Source of the DNA: Henricia sp. BOLD:AAB3569
Lineage: Eukaryota; Echinodermata; Asteroidea; Spinulosida; Echinasteridae
NCBI GenBank assembly: GCA_037783545.1
Contig: JBBELK010000213.1
Location: 1,612,001-1,676,000, forward strand
Direction: 5' to 3'
Length of the DNA: 64,000 nt
The notes beneath the pieces were generated by a model. It did no database searches, had not been told where the DNA came from, and saw only the letters and a list, made by a program, of their open reading frames with translations. Of this stretch, positions 1 to 11,900 are shown piece after piece (position 1 is the first letter of the stretch; every line of letters begins with the position of its first letter). A program made the translations under genes and the position numbers.

Positions 1-36
1 TGGGAGACCACCTGGGAATACCGAGTGTCGTAGGCA
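1..36 (+). rRNA. 5S rRNA gene, 3' part (cut by window edge)
   Basis: The window opens inside a 5S gene at about nt 84, in helix IV, and continues through the 3' strand of helix I (GTCGTAGGC) to the final A. A T4-G-T5 tract of the short spacer type follows at once. Confidence 0.95.
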
Positions 37-103
37 CTTTTGTTTTTAGTAAAATATTGTTCTTCAGTAAACGTTTCCAATTACGCAAACCTGTTAAGCA
101 TTC

Positions 104-222
104 GTCTACGACCATACCACATTGAATACACCGGTTCCCGTCTGATCACCGCAGTTAAGCAACGTTGGGCTCGGTCAGTACTTCGGTGGGAGACCACCTG
201 GGAATACCGAGTGTCGTAGGCA
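104..222 (+). rRNA. 5S rRNA gene (reference copy for this window)
   Basis: This copy carries the window's majority sequence. 5S rRNA is a structural RNA of the large ribosomal subunit, made by RNA polymerase III and bound by TFIIIA and ribosomal protein uL18 (L5). Visible structure: nt 1-9 (GTCTACGAC) pair with nt 110-118 (GTCGTAGGC) as helix I, with one G-U pair. nt 67-72 (CTCGGT) pair with nt 103-108 (ACCGAG). nt 82-86 (GGTGG) pair with nt 91-95 (CCACC) around a GAGA tetraloop. Length 119 nt is usual for eukaryotic 5S (about 119-121). The start was chosen from helix I pairing and the end from the base before the T tract. Mature ends could differ by one base. Confidence 0.98.
153..200 (+). 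promoter_or_regulatory. 5S internal control region (A box, IE, C box)
   Basis: In animal 5S genes the type 1 pol III promoter lies inside the gene: A box near nt 50-64, intermediate element near nt 67-72, C box near nt 80-97, bound by TFIIIA. Here these fall on the stretch from AGTTAAGCAACG through CTCGGT to GGTGGGAGACCACCTGG. Placement is by homology of position. The same region is intact in nearly every copy of the window, which argues that most copies can be transcribed. Confidence 0.85.
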
Positions 223-223
223 C

Positions 224-232
224 TTTTGTTTT
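224..232 (+). terminator. RNA polymerase III terminator, T4-G-T4
   Basis: Two runs of four T separated by one G begin two bases after the end of the RNA. Runs of four or more T on the non-template strand end pol III transcription; the second run can act as a backup. Short-type spacers read T4-G-T5 at this place. The tract follows essentially every gene in the window. Confidence 0.9.
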
Positions 233-262
233 GTCGAGTAAAATATTGTTCTTCAGTAAACG

Positions 263-272
263 TTTAAAATTA
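263..272 (+). promoter_or_regulatory. TATA-like element at -30 of the 5S gene
   Basis: TTTAAAATTA lies at -30 to -21 from the gene start at 293. Several invertebrate and fungal 5S genes need such an upstream element as well as the internal promoter. In this window it comes in versions: TTTAAAATTA (commonest), TTTCCAATTA (roughly 70-75 units), TTTAACATTA, TTTAAAAATA and rare ATTAAAATTA or TTTCTAATTA. The role is inferred from position and base content. Confidence 0.6.
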
Positions 273-281
273 CGCAAACCT

Positions 282-289
282 GTTAAGCA
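282..289 (+). promoter_or_regulatory. A-box-like octamer just upstream of the 5S start
   Basis: GTTAAGCA at -11 to -4 repeats exactly the octamer at nt 51-58 inside the gene, which is part of the A box. It is kept in almost all spacers; exceptions are GTTTAGCA before 8204, 31946, 52870 and 54943, GTCAAGCA before 34202, 40782 and 44161, and GTTAATCA before 11216. Whether it binds a factor is unknown, and chance similarity is possible. Confidence 0.35.
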
Positions 290-481
290 TTCGTCTACGA
301 CCATACCACATTGAATACACCGGTTCCCGTCTGATCACCGCAGTTAAGCAACGTTGGTCTCGGTCAGTACTTCGGTGGGAGACCACCTGGGAATACCGAG
401 TGTCGTAGGCACTTTTGTTTTGTCGAGTAAAATATTGTTCTTCAGTAAACGTTTAAAATTACGCAAACCTGTTAAGCATTC

Positions 482-600
482 GTCTAGGACCATACCACAT
501 TGAATACACCGGTTCCCGTCTGATCACCGCAGTTAAGCAACGTTGGGCTCGGTCAGTACTTCGGTGGGAGACCACCTGGGAATACCTAGTGTCGTAGGCA
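482..600 (+). rRNA. 5S copy with a broken helix I pair and G106T
   Basis: The start reads GTCTAGGACC, so nt 6 is G and cannot pair with G113. The 3' part also has G106T (CCTAGTG), which breaks the C69-G106 pair. Two unpaired positions in conserved helices make this copy a likely poor or non-functional one, though its internal promoter is intact and it could still be transcribed. Confidence 0.75.
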
Positions 601-2499
601 CTTTTGTTTTGTCGAGTAAAATATTGTTCTTCAGTAAACGTTTCCAATTACGCAAACTTGTTAAGCATTCGTCTATGACCATACCACATTGAATACACCG
701 GTTCCCGTCTGATCACCGCAGTTAAGCAACGTTGGGCTCGGTCAGTACTTCGGTGGGAGACCACCTGGGAATACCGAGTGTCGTAGGCACTTTTGTTTTG
801 TCGAGTAAAATATTGTTCTTCAGTAAACGTTTAACATTACGCAAACCTGTTAAGCATTCGTCTACGACCATACCACATTGAATACACCGGTTCCCGTCTG
901 ATCACCGCAGTTAAGCAACGTTGGGCTCGGTCAGTACTTCGGTGGGAGACCACCTGGGAATACCGAGTGTCGTAGGCACTTTTGTTTTGTCGAGTAAAAT
1001 ATTGTTCTTCAGTAAACGTTTAAAATTACGCAAACCTGTTAAGCATTCGTCTACGACCATACCACATTGAATACACCGGTTCCCGTCTGATCACCGCAGT
1101 TAAGCAACGTTGGGCTCGGTCAGTACTTCGATGGGAGACCACCTGGGAATACCGAGTGTCGTAGGCACTTTTGTTTTTAGTAAAATATTGTTCTTCAGTA
1201 AACGTTTCCAATTACGCAAACCTGTTAAGCATTCGTCTACGACCATACCACATTGAATACACCGGTTCCCGTCTGATCACCGCAGTTAAGCAACGTTGGG
1301 CTCGGTCAGTACTTCGGTGGGAGACCACCTGGGAATACCGAGTGTCGTAGGCACTTTTGTTTTGTCGAGTAAAATATTGTTCTTCAGTAAACGTTTAACA
1401 TTACGCAAACCTGTTAAGCATTCGTCTACGACCATACCACATTGAATACACCGGTTCCCGTCTGATCACCGCAGTTAAGCAACGTTGGGCTCGGTCAGTA
1501 CTTCGGTGGGAGACCACCTGGGAATACCGAGTGTCGTAGGCACTTTTGTTTTGTCGAGTAAAATATTGTTCTTCAGTAAACGTTTAAAATTACGCAAACC
1601 TGTTAAGCATTCGTCTACGACCATACCACATTGAATACACCGGTTCCCGTCTGATCACCGCAGTTAAGCAACATTGGGCTCGGTCAGTACTTCGGTGGGA
1701 GACCACCTGGGAATACCGAGTGTCGTAGGCACTTTTGTTTTTAGTAAAATATTGTTCTTCAGTAAACGTTTAAAATTACGCAAACCTGTTAAGCATTCGT
1801 CTACGACCATACCACATTGAATACACCGGTTCCCGTCTGATCACCGCAGTTAAGCAACGTTGGGCTCGGTCAGTACTTCGGTGGGAGACCACCTGGGAAT
1901 ACCGAGTGTCGTAGGCACTTTTGTTTTTAGTAAAATATTGTTCTTCAGTAAACGTTTAAAATTACGCAAACCTGTTAAGCATTCGTCTACGACCATACCA
2001 CATTGAATACACCGGTTCCCGTCTGATCACCGCAGTTAAGCAACGTTGGGATCGGTCAGTACTTCGGTGGGAGACCACCTGGGAATACCGAGTGTCGTAG
2101 GCACTTTTGTTTTGTCGAGTAAAATATTGTTCTTCAGTAAACGTTTAAAATTACGCAAACCTGTTAAGCATTCGTCTACGACCATACCACATTGAATACA
2201 CCGGTTCCCGTCTGATCGCCGCAGTTAAGCAACGTTGGGCTCGGTCAGTACTTCGGTGGGAGACCACCTGGGAATACCGAGTGTCGTAGGCACTTTTGTT
2301 TTGTCGAGTAAAATATTGTTCTTCAGTAAACGTTTAAAATTACGCAAACCTGTTAAGCATTCGTCTACGACCATACCACATTGAATACACCGGTTCCCGT
2401 CTGATCACCGCAGTTAAGCAACGTTGGGCTCGGTCAGTACTTCGGTGGGAGACCACCTGGGAATACCGAGTGTCGTAGGCACTTTTGTTTTGTCGAGTA

Positions 2500-5400
2500 A
2501 AATATTGTTCTTCAGTAAACGTTTAACATTACGCAAACCTGTTAAGCATTCGTCTACGACCATACCACATTGAATACACCGGTTCCCGTCTGATCACCGC
2601 AGTTAAGCAACGTTGGGCTCGGTCAGTACTTCGGTGGGAGACCACCTGGGAATACCGAGTGTCGTAGGCACTTTTGTTTTGTCGAGTAAAATATTGTTCT
2701 TCAGTAAACGTTTAAAATTACGCAAACCTGTTAAGCATTCGTCTACGACCATACCACATTGAATACACCGGTTCCCGTCTGATCACCGCAGTTAAGCAAC
2801 GTTGGGCTCGGTCAGTACTTCGATGGGAGACCACCTGGGAATACCGAGTGTCGTAGGCACTTTTGTTTTTAGTAAAATATTGTTCTTCAGTAAACGTTTA
2901 AAATTACGCAAACCTGTTAAGCATTCGTCTACGACCATACCACATTGAATACACCGGTTCCCGTCTGATCACCGCAGTTAAGCAACGTTGGGATCGGTCA
3001 GTGCTTCGGTGGGAGATCACCTGGGAATACCGAGTGTCGTAGGCACTTTTGTTTTGTCGAGTAAAATATTGTTCTTCAGTAAACGTTTAAAATTACGCAA
3101 ACCTGTTAAGCATTCGTCTACGACCATACCACATTGAATACACCGGTTCCCGTCTGATCACCGCAGTTAAGCAACGTTGGGCTCGGTCAGTACTTCGGTG
3201 GGAGACCACCTGGGAATACCTAGTGTCGTAGGCACTTTTGTTTTGTCGAGTAAAATATTGTTCTTCAGTAAACGTTTCCAATTACGCAAACCTGTTAAGC
3301 ATTCGTCTACGACCATACCACATTGAATACACCGGTTCCCGTCTGATCACCGCAGTTAAGCAACGTTGGGCTCGGTCAGTACTTCGGTGGGAGACCACCT
3401 GGGAATACCGAGTGTCGTAGGCACTTTTGTTTTGTCGAGTAAAATATTGTTCTTCAGTAAACGTTTAAAATTACGCAAACCTGTTAAGCATTCGTCTACG
3501 ACCATACCACATTGAATACACCGGTTCCCGTCTGATCACCGCAGTTAAGCAACGTTGGGCTCGGTCAGTACTTCGGTGGGAGACCACCTGGGAATACCGA
3601 GTGTCGTAGGCACTTTTGTTTTGTCGAGTAAAATATTGTTCTTCAGTAAACGTTTAAAATTACGCAAACCTGTTAAGCATTCGTCTACGACCATACCACA
3701 TTGAATACACCGGTTCCCGTCTGTTCACCGCAGTTAAGCAACGTTGGGCTCGGTCAGTACTTCGGTGGGAGACCACCTGGGAATACCTAGTGTCGTAGGC
3801 ACTTTTGTTTTGTCGAGTAAAATATTGTTCTTCAGTAAACGTTTCCAATTACGCAAACCTGTTAAGCATTCGTCTACGACCATACCACATTGAATACACC
3901 GGTTCCCGTCTGATCACCGCAGTTAAGCAACGTTGGGCTCGGTCAGTACTTCGGTGGGAGACCACCTGGGAATACCGAGTGTCGTAGGCACTTTTGTTTT
4001 GTCGAGTAAAATATTGTTCTTCAGTAAACGTTTAACATTACGCAAACCTGTTAAGCATTCGTCTACGACCATACCACATTGAATACACCGGTTCCCGTCT
4101 GATCACCGCAGTTAAGCAACGTTGAGCTCGGTCAGTACTTCAGTGGGAGACCACCTGGGAATACCGAGTGTCGTAGGCGCTTTTGTTTTGTCGAGTAAAA
4201 TATTGTTCTTCAGTAAACGTTTAAAATTACGCAAACCTGTTAAGCATTCGTCTACGACCATACCACATTGAATACACCGGTTCCCGTCTGATCACCGCAG
4301 TTAAGCAACGTTGGGCTCGGTCAGTACTTCGGTGGGAGACCACCTGGGAATACCGAGTGTCGTAGGCACTTTTGTTTTTAGTAAAATATTGTTCTTCAGT
4401 AAACGTTTAAAATTACGCAAACCTGTTAAGCATTCGTCTACGACCATACCACATTGAATACACCGGTTCCCGTCTGATCACCGCAGTTAAGCAACGTTGG
4501 GCTCGGTCAGTACTTCGGTGGGAGACCACCTGGGAATACCGAGTGTCGTAGGCACTTTTGTTTTTAGTAAAATATTGTTCTTCAGTAAACGTTTAAAATT
4601 ACGCAAACCTGTTAAGCATTCGTCTACGACCATACCACATTGAATACACCGGTTCCCGTCTGATCACCGCAGTTAAGCAACGTTGGGATCGGTCAGTACT
4701 TCGGTGGGAGACCACCTGGGAATACCGAGTGTCGTAGGCACTTTTGTTTTGTCGAGTAAAATATTGTTCTTCAGTAAACGTTTAAAATTACGCAAACCTG
4801 TTAAGCATTCGTCTACGACCATACCACATTGAATACACCGGTTCCCGTCTGATCGCCGCAGTTAAGCAACGTTGGGCTCGGTCAGTACTTCGGTGGGAGA
4901 CCACCTGGGAATACCGAGTGTCGTAGGCACTTTTGTTTTGTCGAGTAAAATATTGTTCTTCAGTAAACGTTTAAAATTACGCAAACCTGTTAAGCATTCG
5001 TCTACGACCATACCACATTGAATACACCGGTTCCCGTCTGATCACCGCAGTTAAGCAACGTTGGGCTCGGTCAGTACTTCGGTGGGAGACCACCTGGGAA
5101 TACCTAGTGTCGTAGGCACTTTTGTTTTGTCGAGTAAAATATTGTTCTTCAGTAAACGTTTCCAATTACGCAAACCTGTTAAGCATTCGTCTACGACCAT
5201 ACCACATTGAATACACCGGTTCCCGTCTGATCACCGCAGTTAAGCAACGTTGGGCTCGGTCAGTACTTCGGTGGGAGACCACCTGGGAATACCGAGTGTC
5301 GTAGGCACTTTTGTTTTGTCGAGTAAAATATTGTTCTTCAGTAAACGTTTAAAATAACGCAAACCTGTTAAGCATTCGTCTACGACCATACCACATTGAA

Positions 5401-5690
5401 TACACCGGTTCCCGTCTGATCACCGCAGTTAAGCAACGTTGGGCTCGGTCAGTACTTCGGTGGGAGACCACCTGGGAATACCGAGTGTCGTAGGCACTTT
5501 TGTTTTTTCGAGTAAAATATTGTTCTTCAGTAAACGTTTAAAATTACGCAAACCTGTTAAGCATTCGTCTACGACAATACCACATTGAATACACCGGTTC
5601 CCGTCTGATCACCGCAGTTAAGCAACGTTGGGCTCGGTCAGTACTTCGGTGGGAGACCACCTGGGAATACCGAGTGTCGTAGGCACTTTT
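2500..5690 (+). repeat. Segmental duplication, copy 1 (offset 6594 bp)
   Basis: Genes 2552 to 5567 match 9146 to 12161 unit by unit in spacing and in rare marks. I noticed fewer than ten differences over about 3.2 kb, for example CAGTGCTTCGG near 3001 against CAGTACTTCGG in the other copy, and GTTGAGCTCGG near 4122. The left edge lies between genes 2363 and 2552, the right edge between 5567 and 5945. Confidence 0.85.
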
Positions 5691-5755
5691 GTTTTGTCGA
5701 GTAAAATATTGTTCTTCAGTAAACGTTTAAAATTACGCAAACCTGTTAAGCATTC

Positions 5756-8700
5756 GTCTACGACCATACCACATTGAATACACCGGTTCCCGTCTGATCA
5801 CCGCAGTTAAGCAACGTTGGGCTCGTTCAGTACTTCGGTGGGAGACCACCTGGGAATACCTAGTGTCGTAGGCACTTTTGTTTTGTCGAGTAAAATATTG
5901 TTGTTCAGTAAACGTATCCAATTACGCAAACATGTTAAGCATTCGTCTACGACCATACCACATTGAATACACCGGTTCCCGTCTGATCACCGCGGTTAAG
6001 CAACGTTGGGCTCGGTCAGTACTTCGGTGGGAGACCACCTGGGAATACCGAGTGTCGTAGGCACTTTTGTTTTGTCGAGTAAAATATTGTTCTTCAGTAA
6101 ACGTTTAAAATTACGCAAACCTGTTAAGCATTCGTCTACGACCATACCACATTGAATACACCGGTTCCCGTCTGATCACCGCAGTTAAGCAACGTTGGGC
6201 TCGGTCAGTACTTCGGTGGGAGACCACCTGGGAATATCGAGTGTCGTAGGCACTTTTGTTTTGTCGAGTAAAATATTGTTCTTCAGTAAACGTTTAAAAT
6301 TACGCAAACCTGTTAAGCATTCGTCTACGACCATACCACATTGAATACACCGATTCCCGTCTGATCACCGCAGTTAAGCAACGTTGGGCTCGGTCAGTAC
6401 TTCGGTGGGAGACCACCTGGGAATACCGAGTGTCGTAGGCACTTTTGTTTTTAGTAAAATATTGTTCTTCAGTAAACGTTTAAAATTACGCAAACCTGTT
6501 AAGCATTCGTCTACGACCATACCACATTGAATACACCGGTTCCCGTCTGATCACCGCAGTTAAGCAACGTTGGGCTCGGTCAGTACTTCGGTGGGAGACC
6601 ACCTGGGAATACCTAGTGTCGTAGGCACTTTTGTTTTGTCGAGTAAAATATTGTTCTTCAGTAAACGTTTCCAATTACGCAAACCTGTTAAGCATTCGTC
6701 TACGACCATACCACATTGAATACACCGGTTCCCGTCTGATCACCGCAGTTAAGCAACGTTGGGCTCGGTCAGTACTTCGGTGGGAGACCACCTGGGAATA
6801 CCGAGTGTCGTAGGCACTTTTGTTTTGTCGAGTAAAATATTGTTCTTCAGTAAACGTTTAAAATTACGCAAACCTGTTAAGCATTCGTCTACGACCATAC
6901 CACATTGAATACACCGGTTCCCGTCTGATCACCGCAGTTAAGCAACGTTGGGCTCGGTCAGTACTTCGGTGGGAGACCACCTGGGAATACCGAGTGTCGT
7001 AGGCACTTTTGTTTTTAGTAAAATATTGTTCTTCAGTAAACGTTTCCAATTACGCAAACCTGTTAAGCATTCGTCTACGACCATACCACATTGAATACAC
7101 CGGTTCCCGTCTGATCACCGCAGTTAAGCAACGTTGGGCTCGGTCAGTACTTCGGTGGGAGACCACCTGGGAATACCGAGTGTCGTAGGCACTTTTGTTT
7201 TGTCGAGTAAAATATTGTTCTTCAGTAAACGTTTAAAATTACGCAAACCTGTTAAGCATTCGTCTACGACCATACCACATTGAATACACCGGTTCCCGTC
7301 TGATCACCGCAGTTAAGCAACGTTGGTCTCGGTCAGTACTTCGGTGGGAGACCACCTGGGAATACCGAGTGTCGTAGGCACTTTTGTTTTGTCGAGTAAA
7401 ATATTGTTCTTCAGTAAACGTTTAAAATTACGCAAACCTGTTAAGCATTCGTCTACGACCATACCACATTGAATACACCGGTTCCCGTCTGATCACCGCA
7501 GTTAAGCAACGTTGGGCTCGGTCAGTACTTCGGTGGGAGACCACCTGGGAATACCTAGTGTCGTAGGCACTTTTGTTTTGTCGAGTAAAATATTGTTCTT
7601 CAGTAAACGTTTCCAATTACGCAAACCTGTTAAGCATTCGTCTACGACCATACCACATTGAATACACCGGTTCCCGTCTGATCACCGCAGTTAAGCAACG
7701 TTGGGCTCGGTCAGTACTTCGGTGGGAGACCACCTGGGAATACCGAGTGTCGTAGGCACTTTTGTTTTTAGTAAAATATTGTTCTTCAGTAAACGTTTCC
7801 AATTACGCAAACCTGTTAAGCATTCGTCTACGACCATACCACATTGAATACACCGGTTCCCGTCTGATCACCGCAGTTAAGCAACGTTGGGCTCGGTCAG
7901 TACTTCGGTGGGAGACCACCTGGGAATACCGAGTGTCGTAGGCACTTTTGTTTTGTCGAGTAAAATATTGTTCTTCAGTAAACGTTTAAAATTACGCAAA
8001 CCTGTTAAGCATTCGTCTACGACCATACCACATTGAATACACCGGTTCCCGTCTGATCACCGCAGTTAAGCAACGTTGGGCTCGGTCAGTACTTCGGTGG
8101 GAGACCACCTGGGAATACCTAGTGTCGTAGGCACTTTTGTTTTGTCGAGTAAAATATTGTTCTTCAGTAAACGTTTCCAATTACGCAAACCTGTTTAGCA
8201 TTCGTCTACGACCATACCACATTGAATACACCGGTTCCCGTCTGATCACCGCAGTTAAGCAACGTTGGGCTCGGTCAGTACTTCGGTGGGAGACCACCTG
8301 GGAATACCGAGTGTCGTAGGCACTTTTGTTTTTAGTAAAATATTGTTCTTCAGTAAACGTTTCCAATTACGCAAACCTGTTAAGCATTCGTCTACGACCA
8401 TACCACATTGAATACACCGGTTCCCGTCTGATCACCGCAGTTAAGCAACGTTGGGCTCGGTCAGTACTTCGGTGGGAGACCACCTGGGAATACCGAGTGT
8501 CGTAGGCACTTTTGTTTTGTCGAGTAAAATATTGTTCTTCAGTAAACGTTTAAAATTACGCAAACCTGTTAAGCATTCGTCTACGACCATACCACATTGA
8601 ATACACCGGTTCCCGTCTGATCACCGCAGTTAAGCAACGTTGGTCTCGGTCAGTACTTCGGTGGGAGACCACCTGGGAATACCGAGTGTCGTAGGCACTT

Positions 8701-8886
8701 TTGTTTTGTCGAGTAAAATATTGTTCTTCAGTAAACGTTTAAAATTACGCAAACCTGTTAAGCATTCGTCTACGACCATACCACATTGAATACACCGGTT
8801 CCCGTCTGATCACCGCAGTTAAGCAACGTTGGGCTCGGTCAGTACTTCGGTGGGAGACCACCTGGGAATACCTAGTGTCGTAGGCA
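5756..8886 (+). rRNA. 5S gene block 2 (17 copies)
   Basis: Genes start at 5756, 5945, 6134, 6323, 6509, 6698, 6887, 7073, 7262, 7451, 7640, 7826, 8015, 8204, 8390, 8579 and 8768. The spacer before 5945 is unusual: it reads CGTATCCAATTA with CATGTTAAGC after it, and nearby GTTGTTCAGT replaces GTTCTTCAGT, so this is the most altered spacer of the first 10 kb. A rare G66T (CGTTGGTCTCGG) marks 7262 and 8579, 1317 bp apart, and also 293. Units 7451-7826 recur at 8015-8390 with a 564-bp step. Confidence 0.97.
7451..8578 (+). repeat. 3-unit (564-bp) local duplication
   Basis: The order long spacer with G106T, TTTCC spacer, short TTTCC spacer is found twice in a row at genes 7451-7826 and 8015-8390, an exact step of 564 bp (189+189+186). 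The copies differ at least by GTTTAGCA before gene 8204. A related group begins at 6698. Confidence 0.75.
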
Positions 8887-8956
8887 CTTTTGTTTTGTCG
8901 AGTAAAATATTGTTCTTCAGTAAACGTTTCCAATTACGCAAACTTGTTAAGCATTC

Positions 8957-11900
8957 GTCTATGACCATACCACATTGAATACACCGGTTCCCGTCTGATC
9001 ACCGCAGTTAAGCAACGTTGGGCTCGGTCAGTACTTCGGTGGGAGACCACCTGGGAATACCGAGTGTCGTAGGCACTTTTGTTTTGTCGAGTAAAATATT
9101 GTTCTTCAGTAAACGTTTAACATTACGCAAACCTGTTAAGCATTCGTCTACGACCATACCACATTGAATACACCGGTTCCCGTCTGATCACCGCAGTTAA
9201 GCAACGTTGGGCTCGGTCAGTACTTCGGTGGGAGACCACCTGGGAATACCGAGTGTCGTAGGCACTTTTGTTTTGTCGAGTAAAATATTGTTCTTCAGTA
9301 AACGTTTAAAATTACGCAAACCTGTTAAGCATTCGTCTACGACCATACCACATTGAATACACCGGTTCCCGTCTGATCACCGCAGTTAAGCAACGTTGGG
9401 CTCGGTCAGTACTTCGATGGGAGACCACCTGGGAATACCGAGTGTCGTAGGCACTTTTGTTTTTAGTAAAATATTGTTCTTCAGTAAACGTTTAAAATTA
9501 CGCAAACCTGTTAAGCATTCGTCTACGACCATACCACATTGAATACACCGGTTCCCGTCTGATCACCGCAGTTAAGCAACGTTGGGATCGGTCAGTACTT
9601 CGGTGGGAGATCACCTGGGAATACCGAGTGTCGTAGGCACTTTTGTTTTGTCGAGTAAAATATTGTTCTTCAGTAAACGTTTAAAATTACGCAAACTTGT
9701 TAAGCATTCGTCTACGACCATACCACATTGAATACACCGGTTCCCGTCTGATCACCGCAGTTAAGCAACGTTGGGCTCGGTCAGTACTTCGGTGGGAGAC
9801 CACCTGGGAATACCTAGTGTCGTAGGCACTTTTGTTTTGTCGAGTAAAATATTGTTCTTCAGTAAACGTTTCCAATTACGCAAACCTGTTAAGCATTCGT
9901 CTACGACCATACCACATTGAATACACCGGTTCCCGTCTGATCACCGCAGTTAAGCAACGTTGGGCTCGGTCAGTACTTCGGTGGGAGACCACCTGGGAAT
10001 ACCGAGTGTCGTAGGCACTTTTGTTTTGTCGAGTGAAATATTGTTCTTCAGTAAACGTTTAAAATTACGCAAACCTGTTAAGCATTCGTCTACGACCATA
10101 CCACATTGAATACACCGGTTCCCGTCTGATCACCGCAGTTAAGCAACGTTGGGCTCGGTCAGTACTTCGGTGGGAGACCACCTGGGAATACCGAGTGTCG
10201 TAGGCACTTTTGTTTTGTCGAGTAAAATATTGTTCTTCAGTAAACGTTTAAAATTACGCAAACCTGTTAAGCATTCGTCTACGACCATACCACATTGAAT
10301 ACACCGGTTCCCGTCTGTTCACCGCAGTTAAGCAACGTTGGGCTCGGTCAGTACTTCGGTGGGAGACCACCTGGGAATACCTAGTGTCGTAGGCACTTTT
10401 GTTTTGTCGAGTAAAATATTGTTCTTCAGTAAACGTTTCCAATTACGCAAACCTGTTAAGCATTCGTCTACGACCATACCACATTGAATACACCGGTTCC
10501 CGTCTGATCACCGCAGTTAAGCAACGTTGGGCTCGGTCAGTACTTCGGTGGGAGACCACCTGGGAATACCGAGTGTCGTAGGCACTTTTGTTTTGTCGAG
10601 TAAAATATTGTTCTTCAGTAAACGTTTAACATTACGCAAACCTGTTAAGCATTCGTCTACGACCATACCACATTGAATACACCGGTTCCCGTCTGATCAC
10701 CGCAGTTAAGCAACGTTGGGCTCGGTCAGTACTTCGGTGGGAGACCACCTGGGAATACCGAGTGTCGTAGGCACTTTTGTTTTGTCGAGTAAAATATTGT
10801 TCTTCAGTAAACGTTTAAAATTACGCAAACCTGTTAAGCATTCGTCTACGACCATACCACATTGAATACACCGGTTCCCGTCTGATCACCGCAGTTAAGC
10901 AACGTTGGGCTCGGTCAGTACTTCGGTGGGAGACCACCTGGGAATACCGAGTGTCGTAGGCACTTTTGTTTTTAGTAAAATATTGTTCTTCAGTAAACGT
11001 TTAAAATTACGCAAACCTGTTAAGCATTCGTCTACGACCATACCACATTGAATACACCGGTTCCCGTCTGATCACCGCAGTTAAGCAACGTTGGGCTCGG
11101 TCAGTACTTCGGTGGGAGACCACCTGGGAATACCGAGTGTCGTAGGCACTTTTGTTTTTAGTAAAATATTGTTCTTCAGTAAACGTTTAAAATTACGCAA
11201 ACCTGTTAATCATTCGTCTACGACCATACCACATTGAATACACCGGTTCCCGTCTGATCACCGCAGTTAAGCAACGTTGGGATCGGTCAGTACTTCGGTG
11301 GGAGACCACCTGGGAATACCGAGTGTCGTAGGCACTTTTGTTTTGTCGAGTAAAATATTGTTCTTCAGTAAACGTTTAAAATTACGCAAACCTGTTAAGC
11401 ATTCGTCTACGACCATACCACATTGAATACACCGGTTCCCGTCTGATCGCCGCAGTTAAGCAACGTTGGGCTCGGTCAGTACTTCGGTGGGAGACCACCT
11501 GGGAATACCGAGTGTCGTAGGCACTTTTGTTTTGTCGAGTAAAATATTGTTCTTCAGTAAACGTTTAAAATTACGCAAACCTGTTAAGCATTCGTCTACG
11601 ACCATACCACATTGAATACACCGGTTCCCGTCTGATCACCGCAGTTAAGCAACGTTGGGCTCGGTCAGTACTTCGGTGGGAGACCACCTGGGAATACCTA
11701 GTGTCGTAGGCACTTTTGTTTTGTCGAGTAAAATATTGTTCTTCAGTAAACGTTTCCAATTACGCAAACCTGTTAAGCATTCGTCTACGACCATACCACA
11801 TTGAATACACCGGTTCCCGTCTGATCACCGCAGTTAAGCAACGTTGGGCTCGGTCAGTACTTCGGTGGGAGACCACCTGGGAATACCGAGTGTCGTAGGC

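Larger units (their letters stand above)
104..5685 (+). rRNA. 5S gene block 1 (30 copies)
   Basis: Thirty 119-nt genes start at 104, 293, 482, 671, 860, 1049, 1235, 1424, 1613, 1799, 1985, 2174, 2363, 2552, 2741, 2927, 3116, 3305, 3494, 3683, 3872, 4061, 4250, 4436, 4622, 4811, 5000, 5189, 5378 and 5567. Steps of 186 (short spacer) precede 1235, 1799, 1985, 2927, 4436 and 4622. Variants seen: C6G at 482, which breaks a helix I pair; C6T at 671, which leaves a U-G pair; C67A at 1985, 2927 and 4622, which breaks the pair with G108; G106T at 482, 3116, 3683 and 5000, each followed by a TTTCC-type spacer. From about 2.4 kb on, the block recurs 6594 bp downstream. Confidence 0.97.

Noticed and set aside
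74-83. CCAAT word in TTTCCAATTA as a pol II promoter element
   Set aside because: There is no pol II gene nearby, and the word arises from the same two-base change that marks a spacer class at the -30 position of 5S genes.
459-647. About 70 near-identical 60-64 codon open frames on the - strand, and a matching set on the + strand, recurring through the window
   Set aside because: They run through 5S genes and spacers, depend on a TTG start, and stay open only in units with the TTTCC spacer, because TTTAAAATT contains stops. The recurrence follows from a period of 189 or 186 bp, both multiples of three. No codon-level conservation is seen.
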